This document shows, piece by piece, positions 10,145 through 23,358 of a stretch of DNA of 64,000 nucleotides. How positions within the stretch are numbered: position 1 is the stretch's first letter; each line of letters begins with the position of its first letter. The notes beneath the pieces were generated by a model. That model ran no database searches. It was not told the DNA's origin and saw only the letters and a program-made list of their open reading frames with translations. The DNA lies in the NCBI RefSeq assembly GCF_019175385.1, contig NC_083338.1, forward strand, positions 62,900,884 to 62,964,883, read 5' to 3'. The position numbers and the translations under genes were made by a program. The stretch comes from Lycium barbarum. Its lineage: Eukaryota; Streptophyta; Magnoliopsida; Solanales; Solanaceae.

Positions 10145-13100
10145 TGTCACGACCCAACCCCGTAGGCCGTGACTAGTGCCCGATCTGGGCACTCAAACAC
10201 ATTCTAGTATATATAGCTTTATATATAGCAGAAGCCGACAAGGCTTTATTTCCAATTTAGATAGTTTCCAGAAAAATTTCGGCAGAGTTTCATTTGTTTT
10301 ACAGACTATCCCATATAACCTGCACGCAGAAAATACCAACAAAGGCCACACAGGGCCAACAGAGTGATATTTAAATATATGCGGACCGGCCGCCGCGGCG
10401 AATGGGATCGCCCAAACACAACATATACACACAGCTGTACAGAAAGATCCCAACCCACAAACATGCTACAGACCTCTAGATGGACCAACAGAATCATATG
10501 GCGGAACAGGGCCCCGCCGTATCCATGAACGAGAATATACATATATAGAAGTGACAGACTATACCAAAGGATGGCTCTGAATAAAAGAGCGCTCCAAAAA
10601 TAGCAGAATGAGATCCTAAGCGGACGGATCAGCAAACCTGTCATCGGTACCTGCGCGACATGAAAACGCAGCCCCCGAGGAAAGGGGGGTCAGTACAAAA
10701 TATGTACTGAATATGTAAAGCCTGAGTTACAGAAACAAAATCATAACTGGTGCAGAACATACAGAAAGTAAACGGAAAATCCAAAGTATCAGATACATAT
10801 TTCCAAAACATGCAGAGTGTGTACAGAACATATGTCATATCAAATCCGGCCCCTGCCAAGGGACTCGGCAGACAGAACCTGGCCACCCTCCCGACGCTGG
10901 TGCCACAACACAGAAGAATCAGAATAGGGGCATAACCCCGTAACATAATATGTCATATCAGATGGCCATAGTAAATCATATCAGAACAAACGTACATGGC
11001 ACAGCATACTCCACAAACCCATGTACGCATATACCTGCCCCCTCACATCGAGGCACGGCGAACAGTGCAGGGGATTACACTTGACAACATATCCTGGCCC
11101 GGGCTCAGTGTGGGAAACATTGGGGCATCCACGAATAGAGTCGTGAGAAACTAATGCAAGTAAAATATCATGAATGTTTCCATAGACTCGATGAGGCATA
11201 TCAAAGACAAACCGATCCGATGAAGTCGGAAGGAATCATAGTAAATGAGTTTCGAGTATCAACACAATTTATCAGACATAATGGAATATTTAAAACCATA
11301 TTAGTTAGGTAATTAAAAGGGTAGTCGAAACGTTTCTTTCAAAAATCGTTCAAAAAGGGGACTTTAGTACATTAAGGGCAAAACCGGGAATAGCGGGCCC
11401 ACCTCGGAACAAGCAAGGCGGTGGGCTCAAATTACGCCCTTTAAGCTTATGGGGTCACCTATAAAGGTTCTACGGACATTCTATAGCTTTTCCAGGAGTT
11501 TAGAGAAAGTTTGCATAATTTCAGGAAAAGCATATCAAAATGGTTCAATTCTACTGAAGGAAAAACTGAGATTTTCTCTTGCGGATTCTGATGGCCAAGA
11601 AGGTCTTTTGAGGCCCGAATCCGATCATAAAACACTTAGACATGCCAAAAGAAGGATCGGGGTAGCTTTACATACCTTTCACGCTCCTTAAGCCTTTCCA
11701 AACTCACTTCCCGTTTCGTCGAAAAACTGCAATTGGTCAAGTTTACCAATTGTGAGTTATGAATACCATTATTCCAACTTAAAGCATATTTGTCTACCGA
11801 AATTTCGGCAGCACTTCCCCTATACATATAGCACCCCGAGAATTCAACTCGGCTAGAAATCATCAACAACAACCCAAATGACAACATTAACATCAACCAA
11901 GAACATCAAAAACACAAATATCCTTCAACTAGTCATTTTTCTCACAAGTTGGCATAACCTTCATTCTAATCCAAACCTTCACTAATATCAATGATTTCAC
12001 ATCCATTATCACTCAAGATCATCACAATATAGATTTAGAGACATTTCATATCATTTTACTTAAGTTATACACTTGATATACATAATATACAACTTTCCGC
12101 CAAAGTCATAATTTATGGAAAACATCAAATCTTTGGCATACAATTTCATAACAAGTTTCCAACTTCCAATTTCACCAATGATCATCATAATTCACAACCA
12201 AACAACTTCATTTCCTTAATGTCGGAAAATCATACTAAAACGACATAAGTTTCTACATTCCAATTCAATACAAACTTATATCATTCTAACTTCATTTACA
12301 TTACAAACATCACAACAACATACTAACACACTAAACAACTTAACTCATTTCTATCCCAAATCCAATATACCACACGGCCATATGCTTATTTTTCCATATC
12401 AACTAAATTCATCCAACTTTCAATTCCCATATGCATTTCATCACAATCACGACTAGAATATAGCATGAATTCTATACATTTTGGCTATACAACATATATA
12501 TACACGCGGCTACACCTCCAATTCCAAACCCACATTACAAACTTCCATTTTTCCCTATAATCAACACATTTCTACATACTACAACACAAACAAAACTTCA
12601 TAACACAAGAACAAGGGATAATTTCTTACCTTTTTACTCAATCTTCTTCACTTGAATATAGGGTCAACTTGAAGAAACAAGACTTCTTCCTTCCAAACCA
12701 ACTACACCAAGTTGCAAAGGGGCCTTGAATTAGTAGGAAAATCACAAGAAATGAATTTTTAAGACAAGATTTTTGGTACCTATTTTTCTCCTCCAAACCC
12801 GAGACCTCTTCTTGTTCTTCTTCTATTTTATTTTGTTGTTCTTATCTCTAATTCCTTAAGTCTTCAATGGTATAAGTAGTTGAAGTGCTTGGTCACATGA
12901 CCAAGCACATGACCAACTAAAAAATGGGTTTGGGCCAAGGCCTAATGTGGCCGGCCACCCTTAAGAAAATGGGCCTCATTTTCAATTCAATTTTTGAGCC
13001 CAATAGCTTATGGATCGTATTTTGTAATTCCCGAAACTAATTTCCAAAATTCCAAAATTACCCTTAGCCTTGTCCCGCTCTTTCATGACTTTATTCTCTC

Positions 13101-13204
13101 ATACATAACTCTTATGTTCAACAAACTATCAAATTTGACCTTATATCTCAAGAATCCAATATTTATCGAATTTTTCCAAACGTGTGAAAACACGGGATAT
13201 AACA
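10145..13204 (-). repeat. 3' LTR of B (3060 bp)
   Basis: On the + strand it runs from TGTCACGACCC to GGGATATAACA and is followed by the reversed polypurine tract. It contains the paired hairpins (10671-10709) and the uninterrupted site for D (ATTTC, 12621-12625). Open frames here are repeated in the other LTR and are not genes. Confidence 0.9.
12889..12904. promoter_or_regulatory. CACATG-type palindrome in U3 of the B LTR
   Basis: TTGGTCACATGACCAA is a perfect 16-bp palindrome near the U3 start of the LTR, followed by a second CACATGACC. Similar palindromes of different sequence lie at the matching place in D and F, so a promoter-proximal binding site is plausible. Confidence 0.45.
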
Positions 13205-13240
13205 TCCTCCCCCCCTTTAGAACATTCGTCCTCGAATGTA
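13205..13240 (-). promoter_or_regulatory. Polypurine tract and preceding palindrome of B
   Basis: The reversed polypurine tract (AAAGGGGGGGAGGA on the minus strand, 13205-13218) abuts the 3' LTR. Next to it lies the AACATTCG/CGAATGT inverted repeat with one arm mismatch. Confidence 0.8.
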
Positions 13241-13285
13241 AAATTAATCTTATAGGGTTGGAAAATACTTTGGGGGAGTTTCTAA

Positions 13286-14988
13286 TTATAGACAACACAT
13301 ATGACATACGATTGGTATTAAAATGAAATTAAGTAGGGATTCAAGGTTACCTGTGGGCATAGGGAACAGATGAGGGTATTTCTTCTTCATTTCCTCTTCG
13401 GCCTCCCATGTCATTTCCTCCCTATTCTCGTTCCGCCACAGTACCTTAACAGAGGCTACATCCTTATTACGGAGCCTCCGTACCTGACGGTCCAAAATAG
13501 CTACGAGCTGCTCCTCATAAGATAACTGCTCCGTCACCTGAATATCATCCGCAGGGAATATTATGGAGGGATCACCAATGCATTTGCGGAGCATAGACAC
13601 ATGGAATATCGGATGTACTGCTTCCAAATCAGATGGCAGGTCTAACTCATAGGCGACATTTCCAATTTTCCGCACGATCAGATAAGGCCCAATATAACGC
13701 GGACTAAGCTTACCCTTTCTGCCGAACTGCATTACGTCTTTCATAGGCGATACCCTCAGAAATACCCAATCACCAACCTGGAATTCCAAAGGACGACGTC
13801 GTTTGTCAGCGTATGATTTCTGTCGACTCTGGGCTGCCAATAGTCGTTCCCGAATAAGTTTCACCTTATCAACGGCCTGCTGGATCATATCTGGGCCGAT
13901 TAATTCTGTCTCGCCAATATCAAACCAGCCGATAGGTGACCTGCATTTCCTACCATATAAATCCTCGTACGGAGCCATCTGGATGCTGGAATGGTAGCTG
14001 TTATTATAAGAAAATTCAATCAATGGCAAGTGATCCTCCCAGCTACCTCTGAAATCAATAACACAGGCTCGCAACATATCTTCAAGCGTCTGGATAATGC
14101 GCTCAGCCTGTCCGTCACTCTGAGGATGGAAAGCTGTGCTCAGGCTTAGCTGAGTCCCTAATCCTTCCTGAAAAGATCTCCAGAAGTTCGCCGTGAACTG
14201 AGCACCTCTGTCAGTGATAATAGATATAGGAACTCCATGAAGCTTCACTATTTCTTTAATATAAAGCCTGGCATAATCCTCGGCGGAATAAGTAGTCCTG
14301 ACGGGGAGAAAATGGGCTGATTTTGTCAGCCTATCAACAATAACCCAGATGGAGTCATACTTCCATGGAGTGCGAGGCAACCCTGTAATGAAGTCCATAT
14401 TAATGATCTCCCACTTCCACGTCGGAATTTCCATTTCCTGCAACAGTCCACCCGGTTTCGGGTGTTCAATTTTGGCCTGTTGACAATTGGGACACTGGGC
14501 GACGAATTCTGCGATATCTCGTTTTATGCCATCCCACCAGTATAAGCATCGGAGATCATGGTACATCTTCGTAGACCCAGGATGGACCGAATAGCGAGCA
14601 TAATGTGCCTCGCTCATAACCTGCTACCGAAGACCTGCAATATCAGGTACACACAACCTGCCCCTGAATAATAAAGTCCCGTCCGGAGTGAACTCGAACG
14701 GAGTCTTCTCCTTATCATAGGTTGTGTCTCTGTATCGTGCCAAAACAGGATCTTCATATTGATGCCGTTTGATATCTTCCTTAATAGATGATTCCGAAAC
14801 CCCTCGGACAGAAATCCGTGTACCTCAAGAATCGGCCAGACGAACCCCAAGATTAGCCAACTGATAAATGTCACGTACTATCTCTCTCCTGTCTGGCCGT
14901 AAATCTACCAAGCTGCCCATAGATTTCCGGCTAAGCGCATCTGCAACAACATTTGCCTTGCCCGGATGATACAGAATATCCACATCAT
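13286..14988 (-). pseudogene. B pol, 3' part: RNase H-integrase linker, integrase and chromodomain (broken)
   Basis: The minus-strand frame from the C insertion site to 13286 encodes the integrase half of a Tekay-type polyprotein. Visible are the zinc-binding HHCC segment ([10 protein letters not shown]...CPNCQQ), the catalytic core with MDFITG, ITDRGAQF and the HPQSDGQAE segment (D, D, E), a GDWVFLRVSP segment, and a C-terminal chromodomain-like stretch ([20 protein letters not shown]...WEAEEEM). Two in-frame stops interrupt it: TAG near 14622, where C has Gln, and TGA near 14825. The downstream 443-codon piece (13286-14617) is otherwise open. It is separated from the rest of pol by C and is not functional. 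Confidence 0.9.
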
Positions 14989-17900
14989 TGTCACGACCCA
15001 ACCCCGTAGGCCGTGACTTGTGCCCGAATTGGACACTCATATTTATCTGTTAACTCTAATAATTTATAATTAGCATGTAATGATCTCATTTGTATGTAAG
15101 AAGATAGTGAGTTATTTAGATTTGTCAAGTTCTGTATGCCTTAGTCATCCATCTCCCGAGGAGTTGCACTTATCAAACAACAACATTTATATATATTCCT
15201 AAGCAAGCCGACAAGGCTGCCACGATATACAAAATACCAAACATACACACATATGCAAGCCGACAAGGCTGCCATTACGACTGGGTACGCCCCAAACTTA
15301 AGTCAAAACATAAAACGCATCAACAACTGTAAACAGACCCACACCGATGTCCACAGACTTCTAAGAGTAACGACCGTATTATGTGGCGGGACAGGGCCCC
15401 GCCGTACCCAAATAAACACATACGGACACAACATAAGGAGGTTATACCACAAGCTAGCTCCGGAACAAAGGAGCAGTCCAAAATAGCTGAAAGATGATCT
15501 AAGCTGGCGGATCTCCAAAGCGAGCGTCTGTACCTGCGGGCATGAACGCAGCCCCCCGAAGGAAGGGGGTCAGTACGGAATATGTACTGAATATGTAAAG
15601 CTTGAAACATAATATAGACTTATATTGAGACACGGTACATAGGATGCATTGCAACAACAAAATTTCATAAAACTTGCCTTTGAACATATTTCATCTGTAT
15701 CATTCTCATATCATTGCTATTATAGAGTTTTGTAGTCAAAGCTGCATAATCATTCTGTATAAAACATACATGACGTGTCCCGGCCCTTTTTATGAGGGAC
15801 TCGGTAATTTAAAATCATAGCATCATAACATAAACATAGACGTGTCCCAGCCCTTTCCTGAGGGACTCGGTAATAAGGAATATGCCCTCCTGGCCACCAT
15901 CATCTCCATATCATCATATCATCATATCATCACATCATCATATCATCATCATATATATATACATAACGTGTCCCGGCCCTCTAGTGAGGGGCTTGGTGAT
16001 TAATATAATAAATGTGCGCACGAAAACGTACCCTGGCCCGGGACTCAGTGAAGGATATAGCGGTAAGCACGAGCAGAATAAAAAGCAACCACATATATGC
16101 AAATCATCTTTTTAGACTCAAGGGATAAGCAACTAACCCGCTCTAAGTGTCAAAATAATGTTCACCTTCAGTTCATTTCAAGTCTCATAACAAACTATTA
16201 CAAGAAACGTTTTAGACTTCATGTACATATGTCACTTTAATATGGTATAGCTTTTGGAAGTCAAGTATGTCTTTAGTTGTGCAATTCTTTAAGTATAGGA
16301 ACTTTCATGCATCGTTCATTAGTCACTCATACTGTAGGTACATGACAATAACATTAGTGAAATATAGATTCATAAGCCATACATGAAACTAGAGAATAGA
16401 ATTTACCCCAAAATTCATATCGTTTCATTCTTACGTCTAGGACATGCCAAAAGAAAGAAGGAATAGGCTTTACATACCTTTTGCGTTTAGTTGTATTCTA
16501 ACTTGTCCTTGCTGCCCAACAATACTTATCCTATATCAAGATGTGAAGAACTACAATTAGTCTACAAGGGCATTCAACACGTATTGTGACATTCACAACT
16601 CCTTTCTAACAATTAAACGACGTTTCGTTCGCATTTAACCCAACTAGCGTTACAAGCTAACATGGCTAGTCGTTCTTTCATATATTGATCAAAACTTGTT
16701 TAAGCATGACTTAGGGAACTTGGGCAGTCCCTACACCACCCAAAACAGTCTCATACACACGGCAACCCAACACACACATCATTTCCATTCTTACTTAGCA
16801 ATTTTCCAGTTTTAACTTGCAACAACACAACACTTTTCATGACTTTACTTTCATGAAATCTTGGAACTGTTTTAGCATCATCTTCACTCTTACAACAGCC
16901 CACAATCAGTTCAGTTTTAACTTGAATCATGGCATTTTACATTCACCACACGTTTGCAACAAAAACCAACATTCAACACACACAATTTCACTTCTAATCC
17001 CTAAAACTGTCCACGGTTTTTGGACTGCCCTTACCCCTCAACATAATTCGTTTCTTGAACACCTTAATTTACATATTCAACATGCATACAATACACTACA
17101 ATGTCCACAACAACAACAATCAAATTATAGCCCAAAACAGTCCATGAATTCGTCCAAAACAGCCCCCTACCCGGTTTCATCACAACTACTCCAACTTCAT
17201 GATTTTCATTCGTTTATCCAACTACAATGCATTCAATTCATTTCCAATACATGTTCAACAAGATTAAGCATGACTTCATCATAATCTTCAACACATGATT
17301 CATTTTAAATTCGAGCAAAAACAGTCCAATAGCCAACATGCAACATCACAACCAAACTCCCACAATCTTTGTTCATTTACATATGTTGATACATATTCAA
17401 TTCACTAACAATACATGCACAATGAAATCAGTCATAAACTCACCTCACACACGGCTCACTCTCTACTTCAACTACAACCACAATCCAACAACAACATGCA
17501 TGAACTATACATTCAAATCATCATGCAACACAAGAAACAACAAACATTCTTACCTTTCAATCTTGTGCTTCACTTGGCCGAATTTTCAACTCTATTGAGT
17601 GCTTCACTTTCTTGTTTCTCTTCAACAACTAATACACTTTCTTACACACTAGATGAGGGATAGTTTTGATGGAGAAAAACTGGAATTTCTGGGCACAATA
17701 TCACCCCACCCTCTCGGCTAGCTCTTAGCCGAGAGCACCTCTCTCTACTCTTTCTATCTCTAAATGTTTCTTGACTTGTGGTGATGAAAATTATGTTGTG
17801 AAGGTGTGGAGTGATCAGAATTTGTGTCAATATGTTCCCCTCATTGAGTTGGCCATGTGGATTACACTAAATTGGGTCAAGATTCTTTGACCAAAGCCTT

Positions 17901-18157
17901 ACGTGGCACGGCCAAACAAGGCATAAAGTGGACTGATTTTTTTTTGTCTTTCCAATCCCACTTTTTAATCCAATTATAGTTAGTTTCATCCCAATTTTCC
18001 ATTACTAGTTTAATGCCACACGAAAGTTGTGGATAAATTGTGACTCGACACGAAACCGGAAGTTAAAATCTCTACTTCATATCTTAAGATAGTCTTGCCT
18101 TTAACTCGTCACGCTTATTTTAAAGCGTCCCGACGTATGAAAATACGGGACATAACA
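14989..18157 (-). repeat. 3' LTR of C (3169 bp)
   Basis: It runs from TGTCACGACCC to GGGACATAACA on the + strand and is followed by the reversed polypurine tract. It holds the paired hairpins (15551-15589) and the GTCCCGGCCCT...GAGGGACTCGG array (15776-15995). The predicted frames at 16817-17663 lie in an AC/AT-rich part and recur in the other LTR; they are not genes. Confidence 0.92.
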
Positions 18158-18192
18158 TCCTCCCCCCCTTTAGAACATTCGTCCTCGAATGT
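18158..18192 (-). promoter_or_regulatory. Polypurine tract and preceding palindrome of C
   Basis: The reversed tract TCCTCCCCCCCTTT abuts the 3' LTR, followed by the AACATTCG-TCCT-CGAATGTT inverted repeat. Same arrangement as in A, B, D and E. Confidence 0.85.
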
Positions 18193-18280
18193 TGATTTTT
18201 ATCCCGTTAGGTTCTATAAGGGTTTTGGGAAGGGTTTCCTCTATTGCTAACATATAAATTGAGCAGACAATTTAACACAA

Positions 18281-21200
18281 TCAAGTAAAGGAGTTTAAAT
18301 TACCTGCAAATGTGGAAAATAAGTGAGGATATTTCTTTTTCATCTCCTCTTCAGCCTCCCAAGTCACCTCCTCCCTATTATTGTTCCGCCACAACACTTT
18401 AACCGACGCCACATCTTTTGTTCGTAACCTCCTGATTTGTCGATCAAGTATGGCAATAGGTTGCTCTTCGTATGATAGCTCCTCTGTTACCTGAATATCG
18501 TCTGTAGGGAACACCCTGGAAGGATCGCCTATATACTTCCGAAGCGTGGACACATGGAAGACCGGATGTACTGCTGCCAAATCCGCTGGCAGGTCTAACT
18601 CGTAAGCAACTTGGCCTACCTTACGAATGACCTGATAAGGTCCAATGTACCTTGGGCTCAACTTCCCTTTCTTGCCGAACCTCATAACACCCTTCATGGG
18701 TGACACTTTCAAGAACACCCAATCGCCAACCTGAAATTCCAAGTGTCGACGTCGATTATCCGCATACGCCTTCTGCCGACTCTGAGCTGCCAGTAATCTT
18801 TCCTGAATAAGTTTCACCTTATCGACAGCCTGCTGAACCATATCTGGGCCTATCAGCTTAGCCTCGCCAACATCAAACCAGCCTATAGGGGATCTGCATT
18901 TCCTGCCATACAGGGCTTCGTACGGCGCCATCTGAATGCTAGAGTGGTAACTGTTATTGTAAGCAAACTCGATAAGCGGCAAGTGATCCTCCCAGCTGCC
19001 TTTGAAATCAATAACACAAGCTCTCAACATATCTTGTAGCGTCTGGATGGTACGCTCAGCCTGCCCGTCAGTCTGAGGATGAAATGCGGTGCTGAGACTC
19101 ACCTGTGTCCCCAATCCCTCCTGGAAGGATCTCCAGAAGTTAGCTGTAAACTGGGCCCCTCTATCTGAGATAATAGCTGTGGGAACTCCATGAAGTCTCA
19201 CTATCTCCATAAGATACAATCGGGCATAATCCTCAGCTGAGTACGTAGTCCTGAATGGAAGGAAGTGGGCTGATTTTGTCAGTCTATCAACAATAACCCA
19301 GACAGAGTCATTCTTCCGTGGAGTGCGAGGGAAACCTGTGACGAAGTCCATATTAATTACTTCCCATTTCCAGGTTTGAATTTCCATCTCCTGCAATAGC
19401 CCTCCGGGCTTCTGGTGCTCTATCTTGACCTGCTGACAATTTGGACACTGGGCCACAAATTCTGCTATGTCCTTTTTCATGCCGTTCCACCAGTACAAAC
19501 ACCTAAGATCATGATACATTTTTGTCGATCCCGGGTGAATAGAATAACGAGCATAGTGTGCTTCCCCCATTACCTGCTGCCGCAACCCTGCAACCTCAGG
19601 TACACATAATCTGTCTCTGTATCGTAGTACTCCATCGGCTGACATCTTAAATGGGGTCTCATCCTTCTGAAGTGTTGTATCTCTATAATGTACCAGAACA
19701 GGATCCTCATATTGCCGTCTCTTTACCTCTTCTACAATAGAGGACTCAGCAACACCTCGTACAATAATGCTACCATTATCAGCATCAGCCAAACGAACTC
19801 CAAGACTAGCTAGCTGATGGATCTCACGAACTATCTCCTTCTTTTCTGGTTGTACGCCGGCCAAACAAGCCATAGATTTACGGCTGAGTGCATCTGCTAC
19901 CACATTAGCCTTTCCTGGGTGATATAGAATATCAACATCATAATCCTTCAGCAACTCTAACCATCTCCTCTGTCGCAAATTCAGTTCCTTCTGCTTAAAA
20001 ATATACTAGAGACTCTTATGATCTGTATAAATATCAACATGCACGCCATACAGATAATGTCTCCATATCTTCAAAGCATGTATCACTGCTGCCAACTCCA
20101 GGTCATGTGTAGGATAATTTCTCTCATGTTTCCTGAGTTGTCGGGAGGCATAGGCTATAACTCTGCCGTGCTGCATCAACACGCAACCCAACCAAACACC
20201 GGAAGCATCACAATAAACAACATAGCCATCTGGCCCCTCAGGAAGAGTTAGAACAGGAGCTGTAGTCAACCTATCTTTCAATAATTGAAAACTCCGTTCA
20301 CAAGCATCGGTCCACTGGAATTTGGCTGCCTTCTGTGTTAGCCTTGTTAAAGGCGCTGAAATAGAGGCAAACTTTTCTACAAATCTCATGTAATACCCTG
20401 CCAGCCCCAGAAAACTACGTACCTCAGTAGGCGTCGTAGGTCTAGGCCAAGTTTTGACGGCCTCAATTTTCTGCGAATCTACCCGAATACCATCTGCTCC
20501 AACAATATGCCCCAGAAATGCTACAGAAGTCAACCAGAATTCACATTTAGAGAACTTAGCATATAACTTCTGGAGCTGGAGTACCCTGAGTACTGTCCTC
20601 AAATGCTCTGCATGCTCTTCTTCCGATCGTGAATAGATCAGAATATCATCAATGAATACAATCACGAACAAGTCAAGGAATGGCTTAAACACCCTGTTCA
20701 TCAAGTCCATGAACACTGCTGGAGCATTGGTCAGCCCAAAAGACATCACTCTAAACTCGTAATGTCCATATCGAGTCCTGAATGCAGTCTTTGGAATATT
20801 TGTCTCCCTTACCCGCACCTGGTGATAACCTGACCGCAAGTCTATCTTTGAGAAGCATTTAGCACCCTGCAACTGATCAAATAAATCATCAATCCTGGGG
20901 AGGAGATATCTGTTCTTTATCGTGATTTTGTTCAGCTGCCTATAATCAATGCACATTCGCAGCGACCCATCTTTCTTCCGTACAAATAATACTGGTGCTC
21001 CCCAAGGTGATGTACTGGGCCTGATGAAACCCTTTTCCAGCAAATCTCTCAGTTGCTCCTTCAATTCTTTCAACTCTGCAGGTGCCATTCTGTAAGGAGG
21101 AATAGATATAGGTTGAGTGTCTGGCAATACATCTATAGTGAACTCTATCTCACGTTCAGGAGGAAGGCCTGGAAGTTCATCTGGAAATACACCTGGAAAT

Positions 21201-23164
21201 TCATTAACCACCGGGACAGATTGTAGAGTCGGTGATTCTGCTTTCAAGTCATGCATACGAACCAGGTGATAAATATAGCCTTTTCTAACCATCTTCCTTG
21301 CCTTGAGGTATGAAATAAACTTACCCCTAGGCGATGTTGTGTTCCCCCTCCACTCTATAATTGGTTCCCCTGGAAACTGAAACCGAACTAATTTGCCTCG
21401 GCAATCAACGTTAGCATAGCAGGAAGCTAACCAATCCATCCCCATAATAACATCGAACTCAGTCATAGCTAACTCTATCAAATCTGCCCTGGTACAGCGA
21501 TTACATATGACTACCAAACAATCTTTATATACTAGCTCTGCCAAGACAAAATCCCCTACTGGTGTAGCTACCTCAAATGGTTCTATAGGTTCAGATTTTA
21601 TCCTAATTTTACTAGCAACAAAAGGGGAAATATATGATAATGTGGAACCGGGGTCTATCAATGCATATACATCTCGGGAGAAAATCGATAATGTACCTGT
21701 GACCACATTTGGCGACGCTTCCTGATCCTGTCTGCTGGCTAAAGCATATAAGCGGTTGGAAGGACCGCCAGAACTAGAAGCCCCTCCACGGCCTCTGCCA
21801 CGGCCTGCTGGTGTCGGAATACCTTGCCCCATAGGTCGCATAGCAACTGAAGAAGAAGAAGAACCCGCAACTGATCCCGTAGGCTGAGCTAGCCCACCTG
21901 CCCCACCCCCAAATCGACATTCCCTCGTAGTATGGCCCTGACGGCCGCAAGAAAAGCAAGCACCAGTAATAAGACGGCATTCCCCTGGATGGCGTCTGCC
22001 ACATCGAGGACATGGGGGTACAGGTGGTCTCATCTGGCCCGAATTTCTGTGCGTCTGGAACCCTGAAGTCATGGAGCTTTGACCAGCTCCCGAATACCCC
22101 GTGATATCAAACCTTCTACCAGTAAATCGTGAAGGTGCACTCCGTGCCGGCTGGGAAGGATATCGACTATACTGCTGTTGGGGCTGCCCGCCCCGAAAGT
22201 CACCAGAATGATACCCAGCTGATCTAGCTCTCTTATGTTGACCCCTGTCCTGCTCCCTATCAAATCGACGCCCTCTCTGTCGACCCTCAACTCCCTGGGC
22301 ATATGCCTGCACTCGAGCGATATTTATACCGGGCTGAGATGCCATTGCCATGCAGCTATCAATCAAATAATTATCCAAGCCCATTACATAACGATGCACC
22401 CTATCTGTCATGTCAGCTACCATAGCGGGCGCGTACCTAGCCAGCGAATCAAACTCGATGCTATAGTCCCGAACACTTCTACCATTCTGCCTAAGGTGTA
22501 TAAATCTGTCAACTCTGGCTCGCCTCATCTCTGGAGGCAGAAAATGACCCAGAAAAGCCTCTACGAACTCGTCCCATACTGCTGGTGGAGCATCCTCACC
22601 CCTGGACAACTCCCAGGACTCATACCAATTAACTGCCACATCCCGCAACTGATAGGAAGCCAATTCGACCGACTCAGTCTCGGAATATTTAGTCACCCGC
22701 AACGTACGCAGCATCTGTCGAATAAACTCCTGTGGATCCTCTGCGGGCTTTGACCCATATAATTCTGGGGGTTTACAAGTCAGAAAATCGCGAACCCTCA
22801 AACTGTCGCGTCTATCCGCATCATTTCCTCCTAACCCACGTCTGCGAGCCTGTCCCGATACCAACCTAGTCAATAACTGTACTGCTTCACGCATAGCCCT
22901 ATCCTCTGCCCCTGGCTGGGGAGCTGGAGGCTCGGTTGCTGGAGCCGCAGGAGCTGGTTGTAAGTCTGTCTCCTGACCTGCAGCTGCTGCTGCCCTAGGC
23001 TCCTCTGATAGTGATGGTGTAGCGGAGCTCGCTGACTGAATTCTAATCCCAGGCACATATTGGGAATAAGCTCTAGTGACTCTCCGGGTCCCACTGGTCT
23101 CCCCAACTACCGCATTGCCCTTCTGGGCGGCTGTCGCCTTCTTTGGAGGCATCGCTGAAAACAT
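18281..23164 (-). pseudogene. C gag-pol polyprotein with one premature stop
   Basis: One minus-strand frame of 1627 codons, in the usual Tekay size range. Start is Met at 23164 or, more likely, the second Met at 23152 (MPPKK), as in B. Gag covers about residues 1-480 with a capsid-like region near 130-260 and a CCHC knuckle ([14 protein letters not shown]) near 405. The protease DPGS motif lies near 503, RT with FIDD near 838, and RNase H from about 985. A TAG at 20006-20008 ends the first 1052 codons inside RNase H, where B has CAG (Gln). The frame then continues unchanged through the HHCC zinc region, the integrase core (MDFVTGF near 1271, ISDRGAQF near 1330, HPQTDGQAE near 1366) and a C-terminal chromodomain. 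CAG-to-TAG fits deamination of a methylated CHG cytosine. It makes the virion, copies the RNA and integrates into chromatin. Confidence 0.92.
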
Positions 23165-23270
23165 AGCAATCTGTTAGGGAAACTTTTATCCTGATAATAC
23201 AGCTCTATCGCACGATCTAGAATGAGAAGAAAAGATGACATCCTAAATGTCCTGTAGCTTCCTGTTTATA

Positions 23271-23300
23271 AATGTGGTGCACAACACATCGATAAACAAG
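23271..23300 (-). promoter_or_regulatory. Leader hairpin of C
   Basis: CCTGTTTAT and ATAAACAAG pair around a GTGGTGCACAACAC-type loop, between the primer site and gag, as in A, B, D and E. Packaging or dimerisation is an inference. Confidence 0.55.
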
Positions 23301-23342
23301 ACTCTACTAGACACAGTCTGTGGACACTCCGAGGATTTAACC

Positions 23343-23354
23343 GCTCTGATACCA
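23343..23354 (-). promoter_or_regulatory. Primer binding site of C (Met-tRNA)
   Basis: GCTCTGATACCA on the + strand is the reverse of TGGTATCAGAGC, four bases inside the 5' LTR boundary at 23359. Confidence 0.92.
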
Positions 23355-23358
23355 CTTT

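Noticed and set aside
16817..17663. Frames of 82-163 codons rich in His, Asn and Gln in the C LTRs
   Set aside because: They are AC- and AT-rich LTR sequence present in both LTRs, and frame length changes with single substitutions.
20006..20008. Programmed stop-codon readthrough in C
   Set aside because: The stop lies inside RNase H and not at a gag-pol border, and B has CAG there. A point mutation is the simpler reading.
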